A stretch of 64,000 bases of DNA. Origin: Candidatus Raymondbacteria bacterium RIFOXYA2_FULL_49_16 (lineage in GTDB: Bacteria; Fibrobacterota; OXYB2-FULL-49-7; XYB2-FULL-49-35). The notes below the pieces were generated by a model. It saw nothing but the letters and a program-made list of their open reading frames with translations, made no database searches and was not told the DNA's origin. Every line of letters starts with the position of its first letter. The first letter of the stretch is position 1. This document shows, piece by piece, positions 30,103 to 39,086 of this stretch. The stretch lies in contig MFYT01000011.1 of assembly GCA_001789205.1 (NCBI GenBank), positions 16,444 to 80,443 on the forward strand, given 5' to 3'. Position numbers and translations under genes: made by a program.

Positions 30103-30630
30103 ATGAGACGTTTGAACATCGCGGTCCTGACCGGTATCGCGCTTCTCGCATTCTGCACGATCGTTCCGGCTAAAAACATGAAAATCGGCTTCATTAAATC
30201 CGATGAAGTGTTTAAAAAATTCAAGGGAACCGCCGAGGCTCAGGAAAAATACGACAAAGAAGTCGCCAAATGGGAACAAGACGCGGCCCAAAAAGAAAAA
30301 CAGATCAAAGAGATCAAGGAGCAGATGGATAAACAGGGACTGCTCATGAGCGAAGCGAAAAAAAAGGAAAAAGAGGAGGAGATCAAACGGCTCTATGTTG
30401 AATACCAGGGGTTCGTGAACAAGGTCTTCGGCAACCAGGGGGAAGCCTTCAAGAAAAACGAGGAATACACCAAACCTATAGTCAAAAAGATCAATGAAAT
30501 CCTTACAGAGATTGGGAAAAATGAGCAGTTCGATTTTATTTTCGACGCTACCGCCGGCGGCGTGGTCTTTGCCAACGACGCGTACGACCTTACGGACCGC
30601 ATTGTCAAAGAACTGAACAAGGGCCTGTAA
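30103..30630 (+). CDS. skp: OmpH/Skp family periplasmic chaperone
   Basis: 175 residues, ATG 30103 behind AAGGAGGT. Signal peptide (VLTGIALLAFCTIVPA, cut ~residue 25), beta strand MKIGFIKSDEVFKKFKG, then a Lys/Glu-rich coiled coil (~40-125) and a closing beta segment FDFIFDATAGGVVFANDAYDLTDRIVKEL. The Skp trimer carries unfolded outer-membrane proteins to BamA, encoded immediately upstream. lpxD follows with a 2-base gap. Confidence 0.93.
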   Translation: MRRLNIAVLTGIALLAFCTIVPAKNMKIGFIKSDEVFKKFKGTAEAQEKYDKEVAKWEQDAAQKEKQIKEIKEQMDKQGLLMSEAKKKEKEEEIKRLYVEYQGFVNKVFGNQGEAFKKNEEYTKPIVKKINEILTEIGKNEQFDFIFDATAGGVVFANDAYDLTDRIVKELNKGL

Positions 30631-30632
30631 TT

Positions 30633-31673
30633 GTGGCCCTGCTGTTGCGCCAACTGGCGGAAAAGATAGGCGCCCAATGCATGGGCGGAAACGGGGAACT
30701 CACTATTACGGGCCTCGCCCCGCTCAATGCGGCCTCCGCTTCGGAAGTCAGTTTTTTCTCAAACACAAAGTACCAGACAGACCTTAAAAACACCCGTGCA
30801 GCCGCTGTGATAATGGAAAAAGAGAGGTCTGAGTTGCCCTGCGCCAAGCTGATAATGAGAAATCCCTACTTGGGATGGGCGCTGGCAACCGCTCTGTTCA
30901 GGCCCGACCGTACGGCATTTGCGCGCCAGGGCATCCATCAGAGCGCCCGCGTGCATCCGGAAGCGCGCCTCGGACCCGATGTCCATGTGGGCCCGGGCGC
31001 ATGCATCGGCGCCCGCACGACCATCGGCGCTCGCACAATCATCCACGCTGGCGCGGTCATAGAGGAACTCTGCGAGATAGGGAATGACTGCGAGATACAT
31101 CCCAATGCGGTCATCCATCACCAGACCATTATCGGAAACAACTGCGTCATCTGGTCAGGCGCTGTCATCGGCTCGTATGGATTTGGCTACGCGGAAGACA
31201 ACGCCAGGTTTATCACCATCCACCAGCTGGGAAAGGTCGTGATCCAAGACGATGTCGATATCGGGGCAAACTGCGCCATTGATCGCGGGGCCGTGGGTGA
31301 CACCGTGATAAAACGGGGGACAAAGCTCGACAACATGGTCCATTGCGCGCATAATGTTGAGATCGGGGTTGATTGCGCCATTGCCGCGCAAACGGGAATT
31401 TCGGGCAGCGTGAAAATCGGCAACAGAGTCAAAATAGCCGGACAGGTCGGATTTGTCGGCCATATTGAGCTTGGCGACGACTCCTTTGTCGGCGCTAAAA
31501 CCGGTGTTTCAAAAAATTTTCCGGCAAAAAGCATTCTTTCCGGATATCCTTCCCGCAATCTCATGGATGCCCGCCGGAGCGACGCCTGCCTTCATAAACT
31601 TCCCGAATTAATTAAAAAAGTGCGCGCGCTGGAAAACCTTGTCAAAAAACTTTCCGAGGAAAAAAAGACCTAA
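30633..31673 (+). CDS. lpxD: UDP-3-O-acylglucosamine N-acyltransferase (LpxD)
   Basis: Third step of lipid A synthesis: N-acylation of UDP-3-O-acyl-glucosamine. 346 residues; GTG start at 30633 because the LLLRQLAEKIGAQCMG N-terminal domain begins there and skp stops at 30630. N-terminal uridine-binding domain (~1-100), hexapeptide beta-helix (~105-310; VHPEARLGPDVHVGPGA), catalytic His H240 in VHCAHNVEIG (E. coli H239), and a C-terminal helix. Hexapeptide repeats match LpxD rather than LpxA. In the lpxD-lpxC/fabZ-lpxA order found in several diderm phyla. Confidence 0.95.
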   Translation: MALLLRQLAEKIGAQCMGGNGELTITGLAPLNAASASEVSFFSNTKYQTDLKNTRAAAVIMEKERSELPCAKLIMRNPYLGWALATALFRPDRTAFARQGIHQSARVHPEARLGPDVHVGPGACIGARTTIGARTIIHAGAVIEELCEIGNDCEIHPNAVIHHQTIIGNNCVIWSGAVIGSYGFGYAEDNARFITIHQLGKVVIQDDVDIGANCAIDRGAVGDTVIKRGTKLDNMVHCAHNVEIGVDCAIAAQTGISGSVKIGNRVKIAGQVGFVGHIELGDDSFVGAKTGVSKNFPAKSILSGYPSRNLMDARRSDACLHKLPELIKKVRALENLVKKLSEEKKT

Positions 31674-31702
31674 CATACGATATTGCAAAAAAGGAACTAT
31701 TC

Positions 31703-33073
31703 ATGGAAATGCAGCATACCATCCGCTACCCGGTGTCAGTATCCGGCGTAGGATTGCACACGGGAAACACCACCACGGTAACCATAAAACCCATGCCCGA
31801 AAACACGGGCATTGTCTTTCAGCGCATGGACCTGAAAGACAAACCGCAGGTTGAGGCGGATATTGACTATGTAGTCTCACTCGACCGCGGTACCACCATC
31901 GGCCGCGACGACGTTAAGATCCATTCCATTGAGCACATTATGGCCGCGTTCCACGGCCTTAAAATCGACAATGTACTGATCGAACTCGACGGCGAGGAGG
32001 TGCCGCTTTGCGACGGCAGCGCCCTGGAATTTGTCGACGCGATAAAAAAAGCCGGGATTGAGGAGCAACACGAGGAACGGCGCTTCATCCATATCGAGAA
32101 ACCGCTGCTGTACGAGGATAGCCACAAGGCCCTGTCGATTTTTCCCGCTGAAAATTTCCACCTCACCTTCATGATTGATTACAACCATCCAGCGTTAGGC
32201 GCCCAGCACACCACTATGTTCGACATGGCCGAAGAATTCGTGCGGGAATATGCTCCCGCGCGCACCTTCTGTTTCCTTTCCGAAATACTCGACCTTTACA
32301 ACAAAGGTCTCATCAAGGGCGGCCGCATCAACAACGCCGTGGTAGTGCAGGACCAGAAACTGACCACCGAAACCGTGACCCAGCTGAAAAACCTCTTCAC
32401 CATTTCCGAAAACATCTTTGAAGGAAAAAACGGGTTTCTCAACAATACCGAACTCCGGTATCCAAATGAATTGTGCCGTCACAAGGCCCTCGACCTCATC
32501 GGCGACATCTACCTCATCGGCGCTCCGCTCAAGGCCCATCTGCTTGCGGCGAGAAGCGGCCATGCCGCGAACATTGAGATGGCGCGCCGTATCCGCAAGG
32601 CCAACATCAGACCGCGCGCCAGCGGTACAGGCAAATATATCTACGACATAGAACAGATCAAGGCAATCCTCCCCCACCGGTATCCTTTCCTCATGGTTGA
32701 CCGGGTGATCGAGATTGAAAAAGACAAACGGATTCTGGCCATGAAAAACCTGACCGTAAATGAACTCTTTTTCCAGGGGCATTATCCCAACTACCCGATC
32801 ATGCCGGGCGTGCTCCAGATTGAGGCACTCGCGCAGACTGGCGGTCTGCTCATGCATAACACCATCGGCGATATGAAGGAGAAGGTTACCATTTTTATGG
32901 GTATTGACGAATGCCGCTTCCGCAGGCCTGTCAGGCCCGGCGATACCTTGTTCCTTGAGGTCGAATTAACGCGGTTCAGGGGCAAAGTCTGCCTTATGAC
33001 CGGCCGGGCCATGGTGAACGGAGAAGTCACCTGCGAGGCCAAATTCATGATCTCGGTAATGGACAAACGGTAG
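31703..33073 (+). CDS. lpxC-fabZ: Bifunctional UDP-3-O-acyl-GlcNAc deacetylase / 3-hydroxyacyl-ACP dehydratase
   Basis: 456 residues, a natural fusion. LpxC half (~1-300): zinc ligands H78 (IHSIEHIM), H260 and D264 (CRHKALDLIGD). FabZ half (~312-456): LPHRYPFLMVDRV with H360 (QGHYPNYPIMPGV) and E374 (QIEALAQTGG) as the hot-dog catalytic pair. It commits to lipid A synthesis and also makes enoyl-ACP for fatty acids, so the two pathways share one polypeptide. This fusion is known in Bacteroidota and some related diderms. ATG 31703 follows AAAAGGAACT. LpxA follows 8 bases later. Confidence 0.95.
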   Translation: MEMQHTIRYPVSVSGVGLHTGNTTTVTIKPMPENTGIVFQRMDLKDKPQVEADIDYVVSLDRGTTIGRDDVKIHSIEHIMAAFHGLKIDNVLIELDGEEVPLCDGSALEFVDAIKKAGIEEQHEERRFIHIEKPLLYEDSHKALSIFPAENFHLTFMIDYNHPALGAQHTTMFDMAEEFVREYAPARTFCFLSEILDLYNKGLIKGGRINNAVVVQDQKLTTETVTQLKNLFTISENIFEGKNGFLNNTELRYPNELCRHKALDLIGDIYLIGAPLKAHLLAARSGHAANIEMARRIRKANIRPRASGTGKYIYDIEQIKAILPHRYPFLMVDRVIEIEKDKRILAMKNLTVNELFFQGHYPNYPIMPGVLQIEALAQTGGLLMHNTIGDMKEKVTIFMGIDECRFRRPVRPGDTLFLEVELTRFRGKVCLMTGRAMVNGEVTCEAKFMISVMDKR

Positions 33074-33081
33074 GAACGCCC

Positions 33082-33843
33082 ATGGCCATCCACAAAACAG
33101 CAATCATAGATCCGTCGGCTCATATCGGGAAAAATGTTTCGATTGGCCCTTATTCCATTATTGGCCCATCAGTTGCCATCGGCGACAACACGCGAATTGC
33201 CTCACATGCGCGGCTCGAATGCAATACCATGATCGGCCCCAACACGACCATTAGCATGGGCGCTGCCCTGGGCCTCGAACCCCAGGACGTACGCTATACG
33301 GGAGCTGAAACATGGCTCGAAATCGGCGCCAATGCCGTACTGCGCGAATATTGCACCATTTCACGGGGATCAACGGGAAAAACAGTGATCGGCGAAAACT
33401 TCACCCTTATGACATACGGTCACGTTGAACACGACTGTAGTATCGGCGACAACGTGGTCATTTCCAAGTCGGCCATCCTCATGGACGGCATATGCGTGGG
33501 CAATGGCGCCATCATCGGAAGCCTGACATTCATTAATCGGGGATGCCGGATCGGAGAACTCTGTTTCGTTGGCGGCGGCTTCAACGTAGTAAAAGATGTG
33601 CCTCCCTTCATCCTCGCAGGTGATGAACCCCTTCAAATGCTTGGCGTCAATACCGTCGCCCTGCGAAAAAAGGGCGTACCTGAAACCATTATCAATGCCA
33701 TCACGCAGATCTATAAAAAAATCCAGGCTTCCAAAGATGACCTGCGGAACGTGGTCGATGACATTGCCGCGACTATTGAACATTCGCGGGAAATCGACGC
33801 GATCATCGCGTTTATCTCCGGAAACGGAAAAGGCATCGTATGA
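33082..33843 (+). CDS. LpxA-like acyltransferase, divergent active site
   Basis: 253 residues with LpxA architecture: IDPSAHIGKNVSIGPYSII beta-helix start, helical C-terminus. The catalytic His is kept (H117, E. coli H125; H114 for H122). But ungapped alignment to the E. coli 144-162 region shows G136 in place of H144 and N152-R153-G154 in place of H160-Q161-F162. The GN nucleotide-contact segment reads AGDEPLQMLGVNTVALRKKG, closer to the Bacteroidota form. Its position after lpxC-fabZ is where the true lpxA would be, whereas a more canonical copy sits at 13778. It may have changed substrate or acyl chain specificity. Confidence 0.8.
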   Translation: MAIHKTAIIDPSAHIGKNVSIGPYSIIGPSVAIGDNTRIASHARLECNTMIGPNTTISMGAALGLEPQDVRYTGAETWLEIGANAVLREYCTISRGSTGKTVIGENFTLMTYGHVEHDCSIGDNVVISKSAILMDGICVGNGAIIGSLTFINRGCRIGELCFVGGGFNVVKDVPPFILAGDEPLQMLGVNTVALRKKGVPETIINAITQIYKKIQASKDDLRNVVDDIAATIEHSREIDAIIAFISGNGKGIV

Positions 33844-36800
33844 AACATCCGCTTGTTCAACCAGGCGAACAGGCGGCGATTGCCCATATTCAGGTATCGG
33901 TAAAAAAATCCGCCAAGACCCTCATCCCCTGCGGACAGAGACAAGTAATACGCAACAATAAGGGATACCTGGTACGGGACAATATTCCCTTCTTCTATAT
34001 CCACTGGCACACATGGAACCGTTTTCATAAAAACCCCTTTGCCCAGTATATTGCGCGCATTCTATCGCATTATACGCTCATGAACGCCGCCCAAATCAAC
34101 GGAGCTGAAGCGGCGCACGCAAAACCGGGCCGCATACCATTAAACGTATTGAACAATGCAACCGCTGCCTACAAACTCGGTTTTCTCGCGATTCCCCGTT
34201 CCGAATCGTATATTTTTATTTTACCTGATAGCGTTATAAAACGCCATCCTGAAGAACTTGCCCGCAACCATCGCGGCGAGGCCTTCAGCAAACCCTATCT
34301 CTACACCAATGTACCGCGCCTGGGTTCCCCATGGTTGAAAAAGCGGATTCGTGAAACACACCTTTCAATGGCGCTCTGGTGCCGCGCGCATCCGGCCATC
34401 ATGGGTCCTCTGGTTTATGAAGAAATGCATTATAATTTCGGCGGATACAGTCCTTTGGAAGTCGAGGAATATAGGAAATTCCTCCGTACAAAATATGCAA
34501 CAATCGCAGCGTTAAACCATGAATGGAAAAGTGCATATAGAACATTTTCAGAGATATCACCCCCGACCGCGGAAAGCGAAAACCAGGACATGCCGCTCTA
34601 TGGGACCCGCTCAGGAGCGGATCCTTTTATCCTGGCAGCCACTGAAGAAAAAATAGAACTCTCTCCCAATGCCCTTAGCTTCTCACTTTTCAAAATCGCT
34701 ATACTGCTCGAACGCCAGGAATGGATGTACCGGACAATCAAGGATATAGATCCTGACATGCCTGTTCTCGGTTATAAGACCGCCCGCGGCCCTCTCATGT
34801 GGTACAGCAACCAATGGGCCGATGTTTCAGGATACTGCGACATTACCAGCAGTCTCGCCATGCCGGGCATCAGTACCTTTGAAGCCGTACCCCAGCCTTC
34901 GATAGTGAGTCTCTGTGAATATTGGGAATGGCCGTCAGGGGGATGGCCGCACTATCCCTTTTACCGCGGCCCCTGGCAACGCAATAATTCGTGGACAGAA
35001 GACCTGTACAGCGTCCAAAAGGCCGCGTATGCGCGAATAGTCAAAGAGATTTTTGACGGCTCGAAATCAATCTTTATGGAAGATTATTCCGCTACGGCTC
35101 CCCATGGCGGATGCGAGTACCATTATTTTCACAGAAAAAAACACTATCGCGAATTGGACCAGCAAAAGAAATGCATTGGCTGGAACGACCAGCCGGTCGT
35201 ATATACCCCTGATGAAAATAAGGAACCTGATGTTTCAATTGAACGTAAGACCCTTGAACTTGCCCGCGCCTACCAGCTCTGCTACCGGCTTGCGCCCCTT
35301 TTCTTGCCGGCAAAAAAGCCCAAAGCTGAGACCGGTATTCTGGCTACGTATGAAACACGCTTCACTCCAGGAGGAAAATGGGCGTTTCTCGAAGCTGTCC
35401 CTGCGCTTGTCGACCTACTCGACCGCATCCATGCGCCCTGCGAAGTGGTGACCGGTTACCAACGGGACGAAATAAACCGGTTCAAAGTCCTCTTTGTCAC
35501 CTTTGCCGCAACCCTTCTCGACGCTGATCTTGCCAATAGGCTAAAAATATTCGTGCGCAAAGGCGGAACGCTGGTTTTTATTCAGGGGGCCGGCCGCTAC
35601 GACCTGAACACTGCACGCGAAGGAAACCGTGAACCTCTGTTCGGGCTTGATACGTTTCTGTGCGCCAGGGCAGACCGCTCCATTGTCCCTAACTTTGAAA
35701 AACCAATTTTATTGAAAGATGGCTCAACGCTTCCCACCTATGAGTGGCCACCCCAATTTTCCGTTGGCCAAATACCCTGGATAGGGTCCCTGCCTCCCCA
35801 CCGTTTTGAATCAACGGGTGTTTTATCACTTTTACCCGGCGGTTCGGTCATTGGCGCAATGGATGGTCATCCGGCAATAATTTCTGCGAACAAGGGCAGG
35901 ACAATTTCAATGATCTGCCCGCAGCTACAGATAATTGACCGCCTCGCCGCTCCATTCGACGCAACATGGCGCGCCTTTTTCAACGCCATTCTTGTTCGGG
36001 CAGGAGTAAAAAAACCCGTGGAAATAAGTTCCAGCGCTAATACCCACCTTCTCGATCCGGCAATCCTTGAAGGCAACGGCTACTGGCTTGCGGCCGTGGT
36101 AAACTACGGGTCCCAGAAACAACACTGCAGGGTGCGCTTTTCTTTTTTACCAAAAGGAACATACGACATAACGGATGTCACAGGTGAAAAACCCATTATC
36201 GTGAAAGACAAAAAAGGACAAAAACGCCTGAAAATCGACAGAAACGGCAGAAAAACCAGGTTTGTGGCGGAAAGTGCAAACGCGTTTGTACTGAAAAGCC
36301 AGGGACTATCACTTGCGATCGGTCCACGAAAAGCCATGGTCCTCCTCGTTCGAAAAGCCGGAGAACCGGTTCTGGTAAACGCGCCTGTTTTCAGCATCCA
36401 GGCGCTCTGCAACAAGCCGGCGTATGTGGTAATCGATAAAACAACTAGTAAGCAATGCCACAAAGCCATTGAAAAACTTGAATGCGTTTTCAGAAACAGA
36501 AAAATACCCGCCCGATTCATGGCCCCCGAAGACATAAAGATGCGAAAGACCTCGTTCACTGTTGAACTCGACGGTGTAAGGCTCGAACTGTTCAGAAACC
36601 AGCCGTTGAAAACAAACCGGAACCTCATCATCATCGGGACAACGCGAAACAACCCGCTTGCCGCGCATATAGAGAAACCCGAGGTCTTTACCTATGACAA
36701 GGTGCTCGAAAAGGTAACGCGGTTGTATCCGGGCAAAGGCCGCGGCATTATCCAATTGGTGGAATCCATCAACTCTCCAGCCTACGATTCGACCGGCAAA

Positions 36801-36884
36801 TGCAGGCATGCGCTCCTTGTCCAAGGAAGCGATACCGCGGGAACTATGCGGGCGATTGAAACACTCACCCGGCTTTTGACTTGA
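33840..36884 (+). CDS. GH42-like (clan GH-A) glycosidase with GATase-like and C-terminal accessory domains
   Basis: 1014 residues, no signal peptide. N-terminal TIM-barrel: PWLKKRIRETHLSMALWCRAHPAIMGPLVYEEMHY places the probable acid/base at E194/E195; NGYSPLEVEEYRKFLRTKYATI and the pattern GSKSIFMEDYSA (likely nucleophile) agree with GH42-like beta-galactosidases. A middle domain (RDEINRFKVLFVTFAATLLDADLANRL...KGGTLVFIQGAG) resembles the GATase/trimerisation fold. The last ~170 residues (LIIIGTTRNNPLAAHI, ALLVQGSDTAGTMRAIETL) look like the accessory domain found with GH20/GH67 enzymes. Start codon overlaps the lpxA-like stop by 4 bases (ATGA), so it is coupled to the envelope operon. Substrate unknown. 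Confidence 0.78.
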   Translation: MKHPLVQPGEQAAIAHIQVSVKKSAKTLIPCGQRQVIRNNKGYLVRDNIPFFYIHWHTWNRFHKNPFAQYIARILSHYTLMNAAQINGAEAAHAKPGRIPLNVLNNATAAYKLGFLAIPRSESYIFILPDSVIKRHPEELARNHRGEAFSKPYLYTNVPRLGSPWLKKRIRETHLSMALWCRAHPAIMGPLVYEEMHYNFGGYSPLEVEEYRKFLRTKYATIAALNHEWKSAYRTFSEISPPTAESENQDMPLYGTRSGADPFILAATEEKIELSPNALSFSLFKIAILLERQEWMYRTIKDIDPDMPVLGYKTARGPLMWYSNQWADVSGYCDITSSLAMPGISTFEAVPQPSIVSLCEYWEWPSGGWPHYPFYRGPWQRNNSWTEDLYSVQKAAYARIVKEIFDGSKSIFMEDYSATAPHGGCEYHYFHRKKHYRELDQQKKCIGWNDQPVVYTPDENKEPDVSIERKTLELARAYQLCYRLAPLFLPAKKPKAETGILATYETRFTPGGKWAFLEAVPALVDLLDRIHAPCEVVTGYQRDEINRFKVLFVTFAATLLDADLANRLKIFVRKGGTLVFIQGAGRYDLNTAREGNREPLFGLDTFLCARADRSIVPNFEKPILLKDGSTLPTYEWPPQFSVGQIPWIGSLPPHRFESTGVLSLLPGGSVIGAMDGHPAIISANKGRTISMICPQLQIIDRLAAPFDATWRAFFNAILVRAGVKKPVEISSSANTHLLDPAILEGNGYWLAAVVNYGSQKQHCRVRFSFLPKGTYDITDVTGEKPIIVKDKKGQKRLKIDRNGRKTRFVAESANAFVLKSQGLSLAIGPRKAMVLLVRKAGEPVLVNAPVFSIQALCNKPAYVVIDKTTSKQCHKAIEKLECVFRNRKIPARFMAPEDIKMRKTSFTVELDGVRLELFRNQPLKTNRNLIIIGTTRNNPLAAHIEKPEVFTYDKVLEKVTRLYPGKGRGIIQLVESINSPAYDSTGKCRHALLVQGSDTAGTMRAIETLTRLLT

Positions 36885-36942
36885 CACTCGCCTGCCGCGT
36901 AAGCCATTTTTCTTTTGGGAATTTACAAAAAAAGGACCTTTT

Positions 36943-37545
36943 ATGAAACAAAAAATGCCGCAAATACTTTCAATTATCTGGGCCATTCTCGGCCTGATAG
37001 TTATCTGTATAATCCTTGGACTGCTCGGCCTCGGGTTCTATTCGGGTAAAATGCGGCCGGGAATTTTCATTACCTTTTTCATTAACCTGACCTTTGTATT
37101 TTTTCTCTTCACGCTCCCCCTCTTTTATACGGTAATCAGAAAAATCTTTTCGTTCGCCCTGTTCAGAAAAAGCAAACTCTTCGATGAAATCGCTGCGGCA
37201 AAGCGGCTGGAGTCATGGAAAGAGGCCTTTTCAAAGATCGAAGATGACCGTATCGGACAGATAACGTCCGGGGATCGCTTTGGTCTGGCCATGCATCTGT
37301 ACAACCATTTTCTACGCCAGGCAGTGCAAAATCTTTGTCTAACCGGGGAACAAAAAGCGCGGCTGGCCGACATTGCCGACTATTTTAACATGAACAACAA
37401 TGACCTTATGATTATCCATCGCCAATGCGCTAGAACCGTGCGCACGGCTGTTTCCGCCGGAGTCGTTAAAACCGAGATGCTCTACGAACTTGGGGAATAT
37501 ATCGGACTTGCCCGAAAAGAGCTCAACCAGATAAAAAAAGATTGA
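36943..37545 (+). CDS. Hypothetical membrane protein (two TM segments, cytoplasmic domain)
   Basis: 200 residues from ATG 36943 (AAAAAAGGACC upstream). Two N-terminal membrane helices (~8-32 and ~42-65), then ~135 residues of charged, helix-rich cytoplasmic sequence (SKLFDEIAAAKRLESWKEAF..., FNMNNNDLMIIHRQCARTVRTAVSAG). No family recognised. It precedes the two-component genes by 83 bases, on the same strand. A perfect AAAAGATT/AATCTTTT dyad spans its stop codon. Confidence 0.7.
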   Translation: MKQKMPQILSIIWAILGLIVICIILGLLGLGFYSGKMRPGIFITFFINLTFVFFLFTLPLFYTVIRKIFSFALFRKSKLFDEIAAAKRLESWKEAFSKIEDDRIGQITSGDRFGLAMHLYNHFLRQAVQNLCLTGEQKARLADIADYFNMNNNDLMIIHRQCARTVRTAVSAGVVKTEMLYELGEYIGLARKELNQIKKD

Positions 37546-37557
37546 AATTAATCTTTT
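37536..37557. promoter_or_regulatory. AAAAGATT-N6-AATCTTTT dyad
   Basis: Perfect 8-bp inverted arms (37536-37543, 37550-37557) with a 6-base spacer, overlapping the stop codon of the upstream gene and ending 71 bases before the sensor kinase. The 11-mer ATTAATCTTTT (37547-37557) recurs exactly at 42038-42048. It could be an operator of the adjacent regulator, or an A/T-only terminator. Confidence 0.45.
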
Positions 37558-37628
37558 GTCTTTTTCCCCCGTCCTGAAAGTATTTTTCAAGTAATTATCC
37601 TGAAATAAGTTATCCAGGAACGGGTATA

Positions 37629-39086
37629 ATGGTTAGATTTTTGCATCATCTGTCATTTAGAATGAGAAAAAGTATCAACACCCGTTTTACACTCATTTTT
37701 TTCATCCTGTTCGGCGGCCTTTTTGTTGCTGGCGGAGTTTTGATCAACCGCTATCTTCAAAAAGAGATGGGCGACCTTCTTGCGAAAAGAATGATCTCGC
37801 TGTCTCAATCGATTTCCTCTGAATTATCAGGCGTGTACGCAGAGTACCTCCTTGAATCAGATCCAAAGAGCAGGTTTCTGCAAACGGTTACCGCAAAACT
37901 AAAGGAAAAGAAAGAAATCTTCTCCCTTACGGAATTAACTATTCTCACCATGGATGCGCGCGTCATCGTTTCAACCAATCCGGGAAAGAACTCACAAGAA
38001 CCATATCGTTCACCAGGATTGCGTAAAGTCTTCCCCGGCGGCGATATGCAGCGGAATAAGATTTTCACCACCTCTCTCTACAACGTGCATGACGCACCCT
38101 GCATGTCTGTCTTCTTGCCCCTAAACAATCAAACAGGCGCTGCCAGGGCGGTTCTTGTTGTTGAAGCAAGTGCGGATTATTTTAAAATCCTCAGGCAGAT
38201 ACAACGCTCATTTTACGTCGCGGGTGTTGTCCTCATCATCCTGCTGCTTCTGTCTTCGTATTTAATAACACGATACATTACCCACCCCATCCGATCCCTT
38301 GAAAAGACAGCCGCCCAAATAGGAGCTGGCGGCCTTGGCATGCGGAGTTCCATTGACCGGGAAGACGAAATCGGCAATCTTGCGCGCTCCCTCAACAGGA
38401 TGAGCGCCCAATTGCAGAGCGACCGTACACAGCTCGATGCAAAAATTGCTTCGCTTATGATCCTTGCGGGCGGAGTAGCCCACGAGATCCGGAACCCCCT
38501 CAATGGGATCAACTTATACATTGATCTCATGGAACGCAAGACAAACGACCCGAAGTTCACCGAGATCCTGAAAAAAATAAAGAATGAAATAAAACTTATC
38601 GAATTCATCATTGCCCAGCTTCTTGATTATACAAGGCCTGTTGAACTGAAATACGAACCAGTACCCATACAGTACCTTTTCGACCGTGTGCGGGCCTATT
38701 GCGCCCAAGCCAAAATTAATGCATCCATTGCCCCAGGTTTGAACATCTGGGTGGACAGTGTCAAATTCATCCAGGTGCTTACAAATGTGCTCCAAAACGC
38801 GGTCGATGCGGCAGGCGATACCGGCCGGGTCCTTTTCGTGGCAGAGAAAAAAAGGGACGAGATTGTCATGGAAATTCACAATACCGGTGAACCCATAAAC
38901 GAAACCGATGCTGAGAAGTTTTTTGTCCCCTTCTTCACCACAAAACCCCGCGGTACAGGTTTGGGGCTTGCAATCTGCAGAAAACTCGTCGAATCTCATG
39001 GTGGCCAAATCCAGTTATCCAGGTCAAACCGTGAAGGGTTCGCGACCATGGTAAGAATAGTATTAAAAGGAGCCGCGCATGGCTGA
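37629..39086 (+). CDS. Sensor histidine kinase (periplasmic sensor, HAMP, HisKA, HATPase)
   Basis: 485 residues. TM1 (~20-40), a periplasmic sensor domain (~42-190), TM2 (~195-215), HAMP (~216-265), HisKA with H285 in GGVAHEIRNPLNGI, HATPase (~375-485; NVLQNAVDAAGD N-box, RGTGLGLAICRKLVESHGG). Partner of the NtrC-type regulator whose start codon lies 8 bases before this stop. The GGVAHEIRNPL H-box is of the NtrB/ZraS type. ATG 37629 is chosen for AGGA at 37617; a later in-frame ATG (37662) is possible since TATAAT overlaps the first ATG. Confidence 0.93.
   Translation: MVRFLHHLSFRMRKSINTRFTLIFFILFGGLFVAGGVLINRYLQKEMGDLLAKRMISLSQSISSELSGVYAEYLLESDPKSRFLQTVTAKLKEKKEIFSLTELTILTMDARVIVSTNPGKNSQEPYRSPGLRKVFPGGDMQRNKIFTTSLYNVHDAPCMSVFLPLNNQTGAARAVLVVEASADYFKILRQIQRSFYVAGVVLIILLLLSSYLITRYITHPIRSLEKTAAQIGAGGLGMRSSIDREDEIGNLARSLNRMSAQLQSDRTQLDAKIASLMILAGGVAHEIRNPLNGINLYIDLMERKTNDPKFTEILKKIKNEIKLIEFIIAQLLDYTRPVELKYEPVPIQYLFDRVRAYCAQAKINASIAPGLNIWVDSVKFIQVLTNVLQNAVDAAGDTGRVLFVAEKKRDEIVMEIHNTGEPINETDAEKFFVPFFTTKPRGTGLGLAICRKLVESHGGQIQLSRSNREGFATMVRIVLKGAAHG

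Noticed and set aside
33082-33843. Calling the in-operon copy lpxA with certainty
   Set aside because: Key residues equivalent to H144 and H160-F162 are changed, so the symbol was left blank.
37625-37630. TATAAT overlapping the kinase start codon as a -10 box
   Set aside because: No -35 at 16-18 bases, and use of it would remove the first ATG; AGGA at 37617 supports ATG 37629. I kept the longer start but noted the option.
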